A DNA stretch of 64,000 nucleotides from Echinometra lucunter (Eukaryota > Echinodermata > Echinoidea > Camarodonta > Echinometridae), in the NCBI GenBank assembly GCA_029962745.1, contig CM057154.1:32219134-32283133 (forward strand). The letters are read 5' to 3'. The notes below the pieces were generated by a model. It was not told where the DNA came from, did no database searches, and saw nothing but the letters and a program-made list of their open reading frames with translations. Positions 13,145-24,917 of the stretch are shown here, one piece after another (the stretch's first letter is position 1; every line of letters begins with the position of its first letter). Position numbers and translations under genes: made by a program.

Positions 13145-14155
13145 GGGGCCTGTTTCTGGAAACCAACGCCAAGTTAGTCATATCTTTGTCCGCCAACTAC
13201 GGAGATGACTCTAATCTTGCTAAACCGTTTCACGAAGAGCATGCTAGCTAAATATCTCGTGAATCGATGAGGAAATGTGACAACACATAGCCTTGATCAC
13301 AATCACACATATGTTTTGTAAACAAGAAATTATCAGAACTGCAATTATTTGAGTGACCTGGTGAGGGCAAAGCTTAGAAATAGTAGCAGGGGGTTATAGA
13401 TACAAGATATTTTCAAAGAAGGCAGATTACACCAAAGGAAAACTTATAAGATTCTGTTTTCAGTAATTAAGTTCATTATCGTTTTGAACGTAAGATGGGT
13501 ACCCCCGGGACACTAGATTTGCAAAATAAACCCTTACGTTCCTGATCGGAAAAAGGAGGCAAATTAAATATTTATCCAGCGTCACGTCTTGACCAAAACG
13601 TTGATATGCATAATTTTGGCAAATTACAAGCTAAAAATATGTGTCTTAAAAAGTAGTTTGTTTAAAAATTTACGAGATAAATCATCTTTGAATAAATATG
13701 GGTCTGAAATCTACAGACTATCTCTTTGACTATGCCTTGCCTGACGTGGCAGAATTGCGTTCTTTTGAGAGATGTTACAATCACGGTAGAAACCCCTTAG
13801 GAAACCTTTTTTGCAGATCGTTTCATATGAAACATGAAATATAATATTTATACATGAGCAAGGATGAATTACTGATTGCAGGAACCCTTAGAAAAGATAG
13901 ATTTGAATTTTTTTTTTTACATCTCTGTAGCTTCCATTTTGGCCAGCCATAATCTACCAAATTAGTGGCATGTGATGGCGCTGCATATCAACGAAAAAAG
14001 ATATGACAGGGTCAGAGGCGTCATAAGTTCTTAGCGGGGATGTTGGCGTTGATCTTGGCAAACACGGCTTCGTGAAACACGTAGCAGACAACTAGCCAAC
14101 TAGCGGCGATCTTAGCTGAGAAGTTGACTTATGACGGTTTCGTGAAACGGGCCCC
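13145..14155. mobile_element. About 1.0-kb element with GGGGCC termini
   Basis: The left end GGGGCCTGTTTCTGGAAACC matches the complement of the right end GGTTTCGTGAAACGGGCCCC at most positions. Beyond about 20 bp the arms do not pair strongly. The phrase TTTCACGAA or its complement recurs inside (13229, 14069). No target duplication could be fixed because another hairpin abuts the right end. There is no recognised coding content. Confidence 0.6.
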
Positions 14156-14291
14156 AGGGCTGCATTTCACAAAACCGTCACAAGTCTAAGTTCTTGGACA
14201 TCCCATTGAAACGTGTGTTGTAGAATTAACACGCGTTTCAATGGGATGTCCATGAACTTAGACTTATGATGGTTTCGTGAAACGCAGCCCT
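14156..14291. mobile_element. 136-bp hairpin MITE
   Basis: The entire unit is a near-perfect palindrome. AGGGCTGCATTTCACAAAAC at the left pairs with GGTTTCGTGAAACGCAGCCCT at the right except for two or three positions. The GACATCCCATTGAAACG block pairs with CGTTTCAATGGGATGTC near the centre. It abuts the 13145 element and shares its TTTCACGAAACCGTC-type terminal word, so the two are probably related families. Confidence 0.9.
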
Positions 14292-17200
14292 GGTACCAAA
14301 ACAGTGAAAACATCAATCAATAGTAACATACACAACTCTTCATCTGGGGGATTTTTTCATTTTTGAAATAGTGTGCAATATGACATTAGATGAGTTGAGT
14401 TCAAAAAATTGAAATAAACTTGGATTTTGTATTCAGTAAAAAGAGCACTAGCAACTTTACTTTGTACTATGAAAAGAATGACCAAAGTAGACCCTCCATA
14501 TTTCATCATGAAAATTTCACACCAGAATTATAGGAATTGCTATGTTTACAGCTTTACTTTATATCAAGTACATTCCCATTCCTCCCGACATTTTCTAACT
14601 TGTTCTCATACACATGTGTTTTTACAGCATATACTCAAATTACAAAAACCACAAGACATGGACCCTTTTCCTCACCTCGTGCGAATGAAAAATTGCAGTT
14701 GCTGGCAACACTGAACAGTCTTACATATTTGCAGCACCTTCTGATAGTCAATGGAGAAATAGCTGTCAAGTTGTGGACAATTTCTTACTGACTTGACACG
14801 AAGGAAGCTTCCCAAATACTGGTCCACAAGTAGAAAGCACAGATGGGTGACACTGAGTGAGTGATGTTACCGAATAGACGAGTATGATGTGTCAAATGGG
14901 AGAGGGCTGTGAAGTGGCATGGCACAGAGCTTTCACAAGTCAAAATTCTTGGATCTGCATGTAACACATTCACACGTGCTGTAGGGAGTCATTATACATT
15001 CAGGACTCACATTCTCACAGTACTGTGTGGGGGTGGATAATTTATGCCAACTTATCTAGACCTGTGTGGGAATAATGAATATCTAATCACATCTAAACTT
15101 AGTCAACTGTTTCATATGGGTCTGGTATTCATTGCAAACATTGTCAATATTTTTTTCTCTCTCTTTCTCTTACTCTTTGTAGAACATGAAAATGTTTGTG
15201 TTGAAGAAGGAATTTACACATAATATATGGCTGTGCATCCACAGGATTTTGGAGTCCTGAATTAAATTCAACTGCTTGAAAAAAAAAAACCTCTCAAAAC
15301 TCCATTTTCTTTAAAGATCTTAAACTTCAATTACGGAACCAATATTCACATAAAAAATACCTGTAATGTGGACACAACAAGGAGAGCTCTACTGTTTTCA
15401 AGAAGAAGGCAGAAAGCCAGACACATTCAAAATAATTTCAATTTCATTTTGAATACTGTCAGTACCTGTCATTCTAAAACTTATCTCCTGAAGATAAATT
15501 TTCCACTTTTCCAAAGAAATTGAAAAAATAATTGTGATTGGGAAGTTTCAATCTAAATATCATTTTCGTGTTTTGCACTCTCTGCTATTTGTTTATATTA
15601 TCAATGCACAGAAAATATTAGAAAATGCACCAACAAACTTGAAAATTAAATTTCTAAAAACCTTTTAACTATATCTTGCTACCTACAACATAGTGATTTA
15701 TATTATGTAATTTTAAATGCTGCTGGTACACAGTACCTTTAACAAATTTCCATTAGGACAACACTTTTCATTCTAATTACGGGATAAAGTGTGGGTGTTA
15801 AAATGAGCCATACTGCTCTAATTATCCACCACAGAAAAAGAACGTGGCAAAAAAACAAATCCCATCAACCTTTTAAGCGAAGTGAACCTATTGGACATTT
15901 TTGTCTCATTTGTTTTGGACTAGTGACTTGTTCAGACCTCAACGATAACCAGAACGAAAACTTTTTGATTACCACAAAATTTCAAAGTTAATTGTCTCAC
16001 AAGAAGTTATAATACATCTCATAATCTATCTGTTTTATAAGGGGCAAAAATACTGATTCCTAAGGTCAATTACTGCCTGCTTCCTAATGAGACCTTGGTC
16101 CGCTTCACAAAAGTTATTGTAAATGACAACTGCAAACACTGACATTTCTATGATAAACATATTGATAGTAATTCTCTCGAAATATATTTTTGTGAACATA
16201 AATTTCTCAAAGTTTTTCCAAAATGCAAACCCTTGTAGAGATGTAATCTGAATCTAATCAGGAAGAGTGGCATTGTGGGGCACCCATTTCATAATAAAGT
16301 TCATAATGTCAAGGCCATGTGCACAGCATGCTCAAATCAGCATGATAAACAATGTTTATATTACATGTTATTTCAGATTTTTCACTCTCAATGCCAAGAT
16401 CAAAATCTCCAGGGGGCGGTTACAACGAAGGATGGATATAACCACACATGTTAATTTCCAAGAGAGATCACTTGCTATTTTCATGTTAATGATGGACATA
16501 CGCTCCACAGGCCCCTGCAATGTGGATTCATTAAATTGATAATTGAACATGACAGTATCAGTGAAGCCATATCATAGTATGAACGTGCACATAGTAGGTA
16601 TATAATGTGATGTAGCTATGAGGTGGAGGGACCACAGACCCCTAATCTGTGCAGTGAAAAATTATGGGGAAAAAAGGAGAGAAAGAAGAAGATCACAAAC
16701 AGGGAAGATGCTTTGAAAAGAAAATTATACAATTCTAATCCACATCCTACTTCCACTCGAGGGCACTTTTCTTGCATTTCATTCACCTAACACAACTAGT
16801 GCTCCCTAAAAGGCTGGGCGCAAACTATGCCACTGTGTTACTAGGAACTTCTTCAAGCATCTTATCAGTTACCATGGTAACAATTTTCTCTGGTTACAGA
16901 AATATAGAAGTATTTTTCAGCTCAGCTATGTTTCAGAAGGAAGCGAAAGCTTTATAACTGTGTAATGAAAGCAGAGCAAAGAAAAACAATACGTGATCTT
17001 CAAAATGTACACTTTTTACCAAGTAATAAGTGATTATATATATATAATAATAATAATATTCTGTTCTTGTATACCACATATCACATTATTATCTAACGTC
17101 TCTATGCTCTTTCAAATATATGCAATCTGACAACTGTAATACAAAAATGTGCAATAAATAAATGTAATAATTTTGTTTTGAAGGCATGTAACAATAAGCA

Positions 17201-17750
17201 ATGCATTGAATTTGAATGCATCACCAAACTGGAGTATTTATTTAAAAAAAAACTTTTTGGGTTCCAACAAAACTAGTTCATTACAGATTCTTAATTCATG
17301 ATGTTTCTCCCTGATAGTAAATTATTCATCCTCTTGCATACAGATGGATGCATCTGACGGATTTATCTTGCATGAGTTGTTACTATTTGCGTTACACGTC
17401 ATGCAAGTTTTCATGTTGTCAAAAAGAGCTTCTATTCATAAAGTATGCACTGAATTATTTTTTAGAATAATCAGTAAGTTATTAATCTTTGTTGCAATAG
17501 ATGTGGCACTGCATTTTGAATTAATTTTATTCCACAGCCCTGATTCGACAAAAACTTAAAAGTATTTAATTTTGAAAGATAATTAGAAAACACACACTGT
17601 ATAATTCCACATAATCTTTAGTTTCTGTGCCTTACAATATAAAGCAAAGTTCAATTTTCATTTAATATGTGAAATAATATATCTCCTTTCCACCAAGTAC
17701 AACATCACAGCAGCAAGAGAACAATCTAACAAGATTATATCTTCTGTTTG

Positions 17751-17813
17751 GAGCCAAAAAGGCATTAACTGATATGCTTTAATACATACATGTAGTTAAT
17801 GCCCTTCTGGCTC
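17751..17813. repeat. Short hairpin
   Basis: GAGCCAAAAAGGCATTAACT is mirrored by AGTTAATGCCCTTCTGGCTC with two or three mismatches, around a loop of about 23 bases. Confidence 0.75.
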
Positions 17814-18609
17814 TGAATAGACAATATGTACTGGAATTAACAGTCTGAGCAAGTGGTACGTACATCTGTATACCGGTAGCTAAATTTCAACATTTCAAAA
17901 TTTGCTTCATTTCTTACAGTATATACCTGAGTTTTAATTATTTTTCACTTTTAAGGAAGAAACATGTCCACTGAATTTCTGTCATGATTGAAAGAAAGAA
18001 ATCAAAGGGAAAGACCTGATAATTCAACTTTCTCAGTCATCCAAGTCCCACTGACACACATTCTGTTCTACATTGCTTGTTGAAGCCCTGTTCATGTGAT
18101 TCATGCACTCTTACTTCCAAACAATTCTTACAATGTGACCTTTCCAAACATGTGAAAGTCATCCAGGAAAGTGCAAAGGGATTCTGAAGTGTTGAGAGAA
18201 GCAATACTGCACTTGGAGGTCTACATCAAATGTTTCTACACCGTAATGTGATGGAACAGCTGACTTTTGTCATTCTCAAGATGATTTTTATTTCTGGGAA
18301 AGCAAAATATTGTAGCAAAGACAATTTTTTTGCATAAAAGAAAGTTCCCCTTTTCTGAAGGAACTCCCTGCTTGTAAACTGTGGATAGAACAATATGTTT
18401 CATATATATGTTGACATGATATTATTTCACTGTAAAGAATGCTAATGAGCATGCTCTCTCTGTTCAAGGCATGCATACAACTTTCAATGTGCTACAGATG
18501 CAAAAAGTAAAGAAAATTTTGAATAAATAACCTCAAACTTTCTATGACAGATCAATCAGAAGAGTTGCCAACAGATAACATTTAAATAATCAATAAATTT
18601 CGCACATAC

Positions 18610-18825
18610 CTCAAGATGAGTGGTAGCATATGTAGAGCAAACATACCAGCTCCTTCCCTTCTTCCACAGCTTGTAATGAGCCTGCGAGCTCTCAACACAT
18701 GTGATAATGTATGTAGAGTGCACATGCACAGTGCATGCAATTGTCGCCACAAAGTCATAGCTTTCTCGGTGGGCACATACATTTTGCACAGTATGTACAG
18801 AACGGCTTTTGAGGTGGACAAGTAA
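18610..18825 (-). CDS. Weak candidate exon, unknown protein
   Basis: On the minus strand a 72-codon open stretch ends at a strong splice donor, CTTGAG followed by GTATGTGCG. It begins after an AG at 18826-18827 that has almost no pyrimidine tract. The translation includes HRESYDFVATIACTVHVHS and is rich in Cys, His and Tyr. I do not recognise it. Other frames on both strands are also open, and part of the sequence is built from repeated TGCATGTG-like words, both of which argue against a gene. Without transcript evidence it stays a possibility only. Confidence 0.13.
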
Positions 18826-19961
18826 CTACGCCATTACCAAGACCCTCTGGCAAGACATGCACAGAATATGATAGAAAATTCTTTTTCTTCCGATTTGCTA
18901 CATAATTATTTTGATCCCCAAACTGGGCACTCTGACAAAAAAATCCTCATGCCATCTCATGAACTTTGGTCCCTTTCTATTATGCTCCACAAACCATCCA
19001 CACAAACAGTCAAAAAGAAGGTGCACGAACAATCCAGCTTCCATCATCGTCACTCTGTCATCCTGAAGAGGTCAATTCAAGGTCATCTTGGACCGGTTAT
19101 CTGCGGGCATGAGAGGGAATGAGCATACAGAAGACTGATGGACCACAGTTCCTATATTCATACAATCAACTGCATTTGCGCACTTAGCTTCTGTGAGCAG
19201 TGGAACTGCGTCACAAGCAGTTGACTCATGATCATTCCGGAGAATCTACCATTTTACGTTTCTTGGAACCAGTGGGCGAGTAGAAACCCTACCCGAGTTA
19301 GCTCTCTATTTCAAAAAAAGAAAGAAGGGTGGAAATAACAAGTTCTACATGGCTGCCATCAGGGTCAAACCAAGCCCTCTCTATGCTTTCAGAATTCATT
19401 TCCTTCCTAAAATGAAACATAATGAAAGCTGCTTTCGAAATTGCTTGGTGACCTTTTGACCCCAAGTGATATGATAAGTATTTCTCTCTACCAGCCTGAC
19501 AATGGGATATCACTCACTTGATTTGGTATCATGCAGACACTGGTTTTGTGGTAAGAACATTATCAGTTTGACAAATTCAGGGGACACATGAAGAAGACCA
19601 GTGCAGCCCCATAGGGTGAACAGTACGATATTAATGGGCAGGCTGGCTTACGTTTTATTGAGCTTGTTACATTAGAGCAGACTATGCTCTGTGTTTTGGG
19701 GGAAAGTATGAACTCATCCTGTCCAGAGACTCCAGATACAATGGAGGTTTTATTTTTAACTTCTCTCCTTTCTTACTTTCTGCATGAGATTACATTTTCT
19801 TGATCAACATAGAACTCACAAAAACAGAAAATCCAGCCCTAATTACCCACAATTCTGCATTAAAAATTGCACTGTACTGTAATCATATACAAAAAGAACA
19901 TACAGTAGGGACATCTACTGAAGATGTCTTCCAGGGTGTTGCAAGACCATTCTAGACAGTA

Positions 19962-20293
19962 AGAGCATTTACTGTCTAGCTGGAATGTCAAGATGACCTT
20001 AAGTGGCACTTAACAAAAACTTGGTCTAAGATTTTTCGATTGTGTAGACAATACTAAAAATTGACTGTTATAATTGCAAATTGTTAAAAGTGGATCTAAA
20101 AAACAATTAAACACATTAAAAAAGCCCTAAAAATAGAAATGCCCCAGGACACCTATTGTTCTGAATTCATCATGAAATTCTGTCACACACAGGACATGTC
20201 AATAGACACCTTCACAGTGTGATATCCTGAAGGGCAAAAGAGCATTTACTGTCTAGCTGGAATGTCAAGATGACCTTAAGTAGCACTTAACAA
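19962..20293 (+). repeat. Direct repeat, 55 bp, 277 bp apart
   Basis: AGAGCATTTACTGTCTAGCT and the following 35 bases occur at 19962-20016 and again at 20239-20293 with a single difference (AAGTGGCAC against AAGTAGCAC). At the first copy only, the flank CTAGACAGTAA makes a perfect 11-bp stem with TTACTGTCTAG (19952-19979). Confidence 0.9.
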
Positions 20294-20720
20294 GATAATC
20301 CTGTAGTAAGTGACTTCAACTAATTATACTCCAATGCTACAGATATGGAGGAAATTCCATCAAGGAGTAAATTACCCCAGTGAATTCTGACTTGCCTACA
20401 GACAAATCTGGTGAGAGTTAAGATATTTTATGTAGGTTGTCGGATCTGACATACTTCACCAAGGTAGGAATCATTTCCCTTAAGAAAAAAAAAAATCTAA
20501 TTAGAGGGGTGGAAAGATCACCTTGCGAGTAAATTCATTTACTTAAAAGGGCTCAAGGAACTCAAATTTCCTTCTAAAAGGTGATGAAACACCACCAAGC
20601 AGAAGAGAGGCATCAAGACAACACAAAAATGCTCCACTTACATTCATAAAGTGGCAGTATTTTTTTCTTTCCAAATAGTCATTAAGAGGATGAAATGGTA
20701 AGTTCAGCAAATAAGTGAAA

Positions 20721-20983
20721 GAAAATAATTATAACATTGGATATTTATATAGCACACGTATCCACCAAACAAGGTGCTCAAGGCGCTAGCAATATTACCC
20801 CCACTCAGCAATTTCAGTGCTCACAGCATTCAAGAAATTACTTCCAACTGGTACCCATTTACATGTGGGTGGAGAGTGGCAAATCTATGTCTTGCCAAAG
20901 GACACTAGTGCCATAGTGGAATTCGAACCCTGGACCTCGTGGTACACAGTCCGGGGACTTATCCATTGATCCACAACACCTCC
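20721..20983 (-). mobile_element. tRNA-derived SINE
   Basis: Read on the minus strand from 20983, the head carries an A-box-like TGGATCAATGG (20963-20973). Further in is an exact B box, GGTTCGAATTCC (20918-20929), at tRNA-like spacing. The body runs on to a tail with GGCGCT and CTATATAAATAT near 20740-20790. Head, body and tail match the layout of tRNA-related SINEs in marine invertebrates. The promoter boxes look intact. No clear target duplication was identified. Confidence 0.8.
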
Positions 20984-22537
20984 ACATTATAATGTCACAG
21001 GATAAAAATAACAAGATATAAAGAATAGAAGTGAAAATTAAACATTGGAGGTGCATCAAAATGAAGGGCATGAAGAATAAATCATAGCACAGCAAGTAGA
21101 AAGAGCCTATTGGTATACAGTTCAAATCATTTCAAATTTGAAAATCAATTCAATCTTTAGGGAAAAAGATGTTTTTTGTTTTTTTTTCTGACTCACGTCA
21201 TAGTAAGAGAATTACATATACCTCTACATGTACCTCACAAGTACAGAAATGTGTTGTTTCTAAATAAAAAAATTAGAGCCATATGCCCAGATGAAAAGAA
21301 ATACTTTATATCTCCTTCAATATAAGCCGGAAATAAGGATGGATTACACTAACCTTATACACCATCACGTAAAAGTGGCCTACATGTATACGGTTTGTAG
21401 TTAGACTCAAGGCGCTCAAAGGGAAGAATCACACATGACCAACTTAAGAAATTATGATGAAATATATTTAATTTTTTTAGAATTCTACCATGCCATGCAG
21501 GAATTGATGACTTAAAGTTCAGGGCTAGCATGTTCTTTCAAGGTTGAAATTTTGGCCAAATTATAACATCCAGTATCATCATTGTTATTATTACATAAAA
21601 TATTCCAAATTTTAAGTCAGTGTTTACATTTTGTAATCCAATACTTTGTCATGCAGATTAAATACACTTTTAATTCTTCAGAAATGTGGTGTATGATCCC
21701 TAATTTTCATGTTTTCGTAAAACCATATACCATGTCCATTTATTCAAAGAGAAAACAAAAAGTTTTATAATTCAGACCCTTCACACTATAAACCCAATGT
21801 ACATTTTTTATACACGAGTATCTTTTAAAGCTAGATTGTATTTTCAACAATCAACAATTTTTCCTTAAGCCTATATCTTAAACTTTCCCTTCAATACTCT
21901 TCCTAATATATCATACATTGTAAAACCACTGCCCTACATAAGCTGATTGTAACAGCATATTGGCTGAAGCAACTAATCAAAGACACAATGACCTGGCCTG
22001 ATCTGCCATCCAGGTCAGTCAGTGTGCAGGCTATATGCCAGGCCAGCCCACTGGAATATTCATGAGTGTCCATACTAGCTCTCCCCTTCTAATGAATGGC
22101 GATGGAACACGGCAGAGGGGGAAAAAATTATGCATCAGGTCAAGGCGAAATTTTTTGTCCTATGCTTATAAGGGACACCAGACAATGTAAGAGTTAGAAA
22201 ATGAATATATTCAAAGATGAGAGATGAGCAGTATGCAGTAAGGGATGGCATACTTGTGCTATGCCTGTTGGTCAATTACTTACATGATACCCTTAGCAAC
22301 TGGCAAACCATATGTTGCTTTCTCTCATACATGGTCTGGTCATTTCTCTGGTCATTTCGCTGGTCAATTTATTACTTGCAGCCTACCTTGCTGCTGGTAC
22401 AGAATGCATTTATCTCATACTGGCTTTTCTTTCAATCCTGCATGGATTCCCAGATGTAATTGCATAATTTAATTCCAAGTGCTTTAAGCCTGAGAGTCCT
22501 GATATCTTACACACATGGGGTAATAATCATTCTCCAG

Positions 22538-22789
22538 GTTTTATCCACACGAGAGTTTGAGGTAAAAATATGGTTTGCAGAAACGGAATCGGAACCTTCC
22601 CTGGACATCAAAGAACCATCTGTCCATGAGTCATCCACAGGCAATTATTTATCCATTAGGACAGAAAAAAGTATAAAAATTGAAACAAATGAATGTATCC
22701 CGGTTAATATCTTCAATATCTCAATTGCATCAAGTCTGCAGAGACAAAAGATACAACCTCAAGATACCCCCATCCCTAGGATTTTATGA
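22538..22789 (+). CDS. Weak candidate terminal exon, unknown protein
   Basis: After a plausible acceptor (CATTCTCCAG, 22528-22537) an 83-codon frame runs to a TGA at 22787-22789. It is rich in Glu, Ser and Ile (for example ETESEPSLDIKEPSVHESS). A second AG follows TTTGC near 22580. It has more protein-like composition than the other open frames in the first 50 kb. However, it matches no family I know and no partner exon is visible. It may equally be chance. Confidence 0.15.
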   Translation, partial: VLSTREFEVKIWFAETESEPSLDIKEPSVHESSTGNYLSIRTEKSIKIETNECIPVNIFNISIASSLQRQKIQPQDTPIPRIL

Positions 22790-24053
22790 TGTAAAAAAAG
22801 GGCAGCAAAGAATGATACACTAGATGACAATCTTTACGCAGTCTATCTCTACAGAACTATCACTTTGTCTTTAATAAGATGTCAAGCATAAAAGCCTACA
22901 ATGGTTTAGATGTAGCAAGCTAATGGCTGTGCCATTTCATATAAGTGTTCATATTTCAAGATCATCAGGTATTTCATTTAATGAACATGTAGTCTTTGAA
23001 GGGAAATGGCGGGATCTCTGCATACAGGCCCATGTGATGACAGCCTCACCACTGACCATACCCACATCAAGGGCCATGTTGCATTTGAACTAGATCTTTC
23101 CACCCCCTCAGGCATACTGCGTATTGTGTTCAGCTCCCCCGTCCATTTTCTCTCCCACCACTGCCCACTGCTGGTCAGTTTGTAGTGGTCAAGCTGTCTT
23201 TGTCCACTACATACATGCAGCCAGCTTCACAAACAAGCGCTGTCCTGCAAGTTCACTCTCGGTTACTGTGCAGCAATACAAGCGCCAGGTCAAGGCTGGG
23301 CTTTATATAGATTATGGTTACGAAACAGCAGAGAAGTATACACGTAACACAGAGAAACAATATCTGGCATCCTTTGCCCCAAAAGGGAATAAAATATATT
23401 TATCAATAAAATTGGGTTGGCAGGTTATGAAAAAAAAATTCCTCACTTCTGTACAGATTGTGTAATTTGACAGACACTCCCTGCTGGGGAGATTTTCATG
23501 ATGAAAACCTTATATACATTACAAAAAACAACAAAACAACTAAAAATCAGAAAATAAAATGTAGAAAGAATCAGAGTCCAATAGTGCAGAAATCATGCAT
23601 TTACTGGTATATAGAAAAGTTTAACAACTTTAATGGCACTGACAATGTACAGTTAACCCTCACCTGAAGGATGGTTCTAAGCCATATTTCTCTGTAAATA
23701 ATACCAAATATTCATGTACTATGTCATACAAATTCAATAAATAAAAACTGTAATTTAGTGAGCATTTTTGTACTTATTTTCTAATTATTCTTATGTCAGT
23801 TTGGAGGAGCATCATACTGTATGTGAAATATGACAAGAAACGGCTCAAATGTTTGATCCTATACCACTTGCGTAAGGTCTTCTATACCAATTGCAATGTT
23901 CAGTGCATGAGCTTTTCAGCATGCTTGAGGTGACTTCTTAGCTTTTTGATGATTTCCAAAGCTAAAGGTAAATATCAATTTATGTACTAGTTTATGAACC
24001 TTTCCAACTTGCTTCTTTTACTGCATGACCATAACTCATGTCAAGTTTTCAAT

Positions 24054-24133
24054 TTAACCCGTTGACCACTGAATTTTCTTATTCCCATAGGCTTGATACA
24101 GGGGTCATTTGGCTCCAGTAAGTAATGGGTTAA
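24054..24133. mobile_element. Small TTAA-bounded inverted repeat
   Basis: TTAACCCGTTGACCACTG at the left pairs imperfectly with the complement of CCAGTAAGTAATGGGTTAA at the right. The unit is 80 bp including TTAA at each border. The short termini leave room for coincidence. Confidence 0.5.
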
Positions 24134-24335
24134 CATAAAACGCTTCTTCTTCTTCTTCCATATGGTCTGCATGCTGTTCTACACAATATCCAGGTCAGGG
24201 TTTCAAAAAACAGTGATCCATTATGATTTCATGCTGCTTCCTACTCAATACACTCAAATATTTTAAAAACAAAAAGTATTTTTTACACATTTTTCAATTA
24301 CCTTCTGTAATCTATATTGTGGAGTGTCAGAAATT

Positions 24336-24917
24336 ATACCATCATTTGCAAAAGTTCAAGACCACCCTTCCAAAATGAAATAACTCAAAGAAAAAAAACC
24401 AAAGTTAAACATATTTATTTTTCAGACATATTCAACACATTCATAAGGGCTTCTACCATTAATCTTTCACTACTGACCACTGTAGTAGACATGTTATGTA
24501 ATTACTCAATGGGTGTGTTTATTGAGGGAACTCAATTTGTAGAAACTAGAAATGGGTACTTGAGTCGCGAACACAAATCGTGCTCACAACGGGTGGTCTC
24601 TCTCGATGTCATGTTTATCGTCGCGATCTGAGTTCCCGAAACCCTCAAGCCCGTGCCCAGCTGCAAGATGACCCAGCAGCGAAGGTCAAATCTGGCGGGC
24701 TTATTACTTTTTATCTCATCCGAAAACAGGAGTCCGGAAACAGGAGTCCGCAGTTCCCAAACGAAATGTAACCAGTCGCGACGTCGCGTTGTGTTTATTG
24801 CCACGACTGGAGTCGCCGATCCCGTTCAACGGGTAATCAAATCCCCCTTTTTTGTGGAACTCAATTGAAATACCCACAAATTCCCAGGCGGTCTTAAACT
24901 TCTACAAATGATGGTAT
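24336..24917. mobile_element. 582-bp TIR element
   Basis: The left end ATACCATCATTTGCAAAAGT and following bases pair with the complement of the right end, CGGTCTTAAACTTCTACAAA then TGATGGTAT. That is 24-26 matches over 30 bp. Both borders read TATACC/GGTATA, compatible with a TA target. The interior is GC-richer than its surroundings and contains repeated CAGGAGTCCG words but no recognised protein. It is probably a non-autonomous DNA transposon. Confidence 0.8.

Larger units (their letters stand above)
14292..20720. other. No recognisable gene; one weak exon candidate
   Basis: About 6.4 kb with no identifiable protein. It contains a short hairpin (17751), a weak minus-strand exon candidate (18610-18825) and a 55-bp direct repeat (19962 and 20239). 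Everything else looks like ordinary AT-rich noncoding DNA. Confidence 0.5.
20984..24335. other. No recognisable gene; one weak terminal-exon candidate
   Basis: Mostly AT-rich noncoding DNA. It contains a weak plus-strand exon candidate (22538-22789) and an 80-bp TTAA-bounded hairpin (24054-24133). Confidence 0.5.

Noticed and set aside
19298..19513. 71-codon minus-strand frame
   Set aside because: Protein-like in places (REKYLSYHLGSKGHQAISKA) but unrecognised and without splice borders or neighbours.
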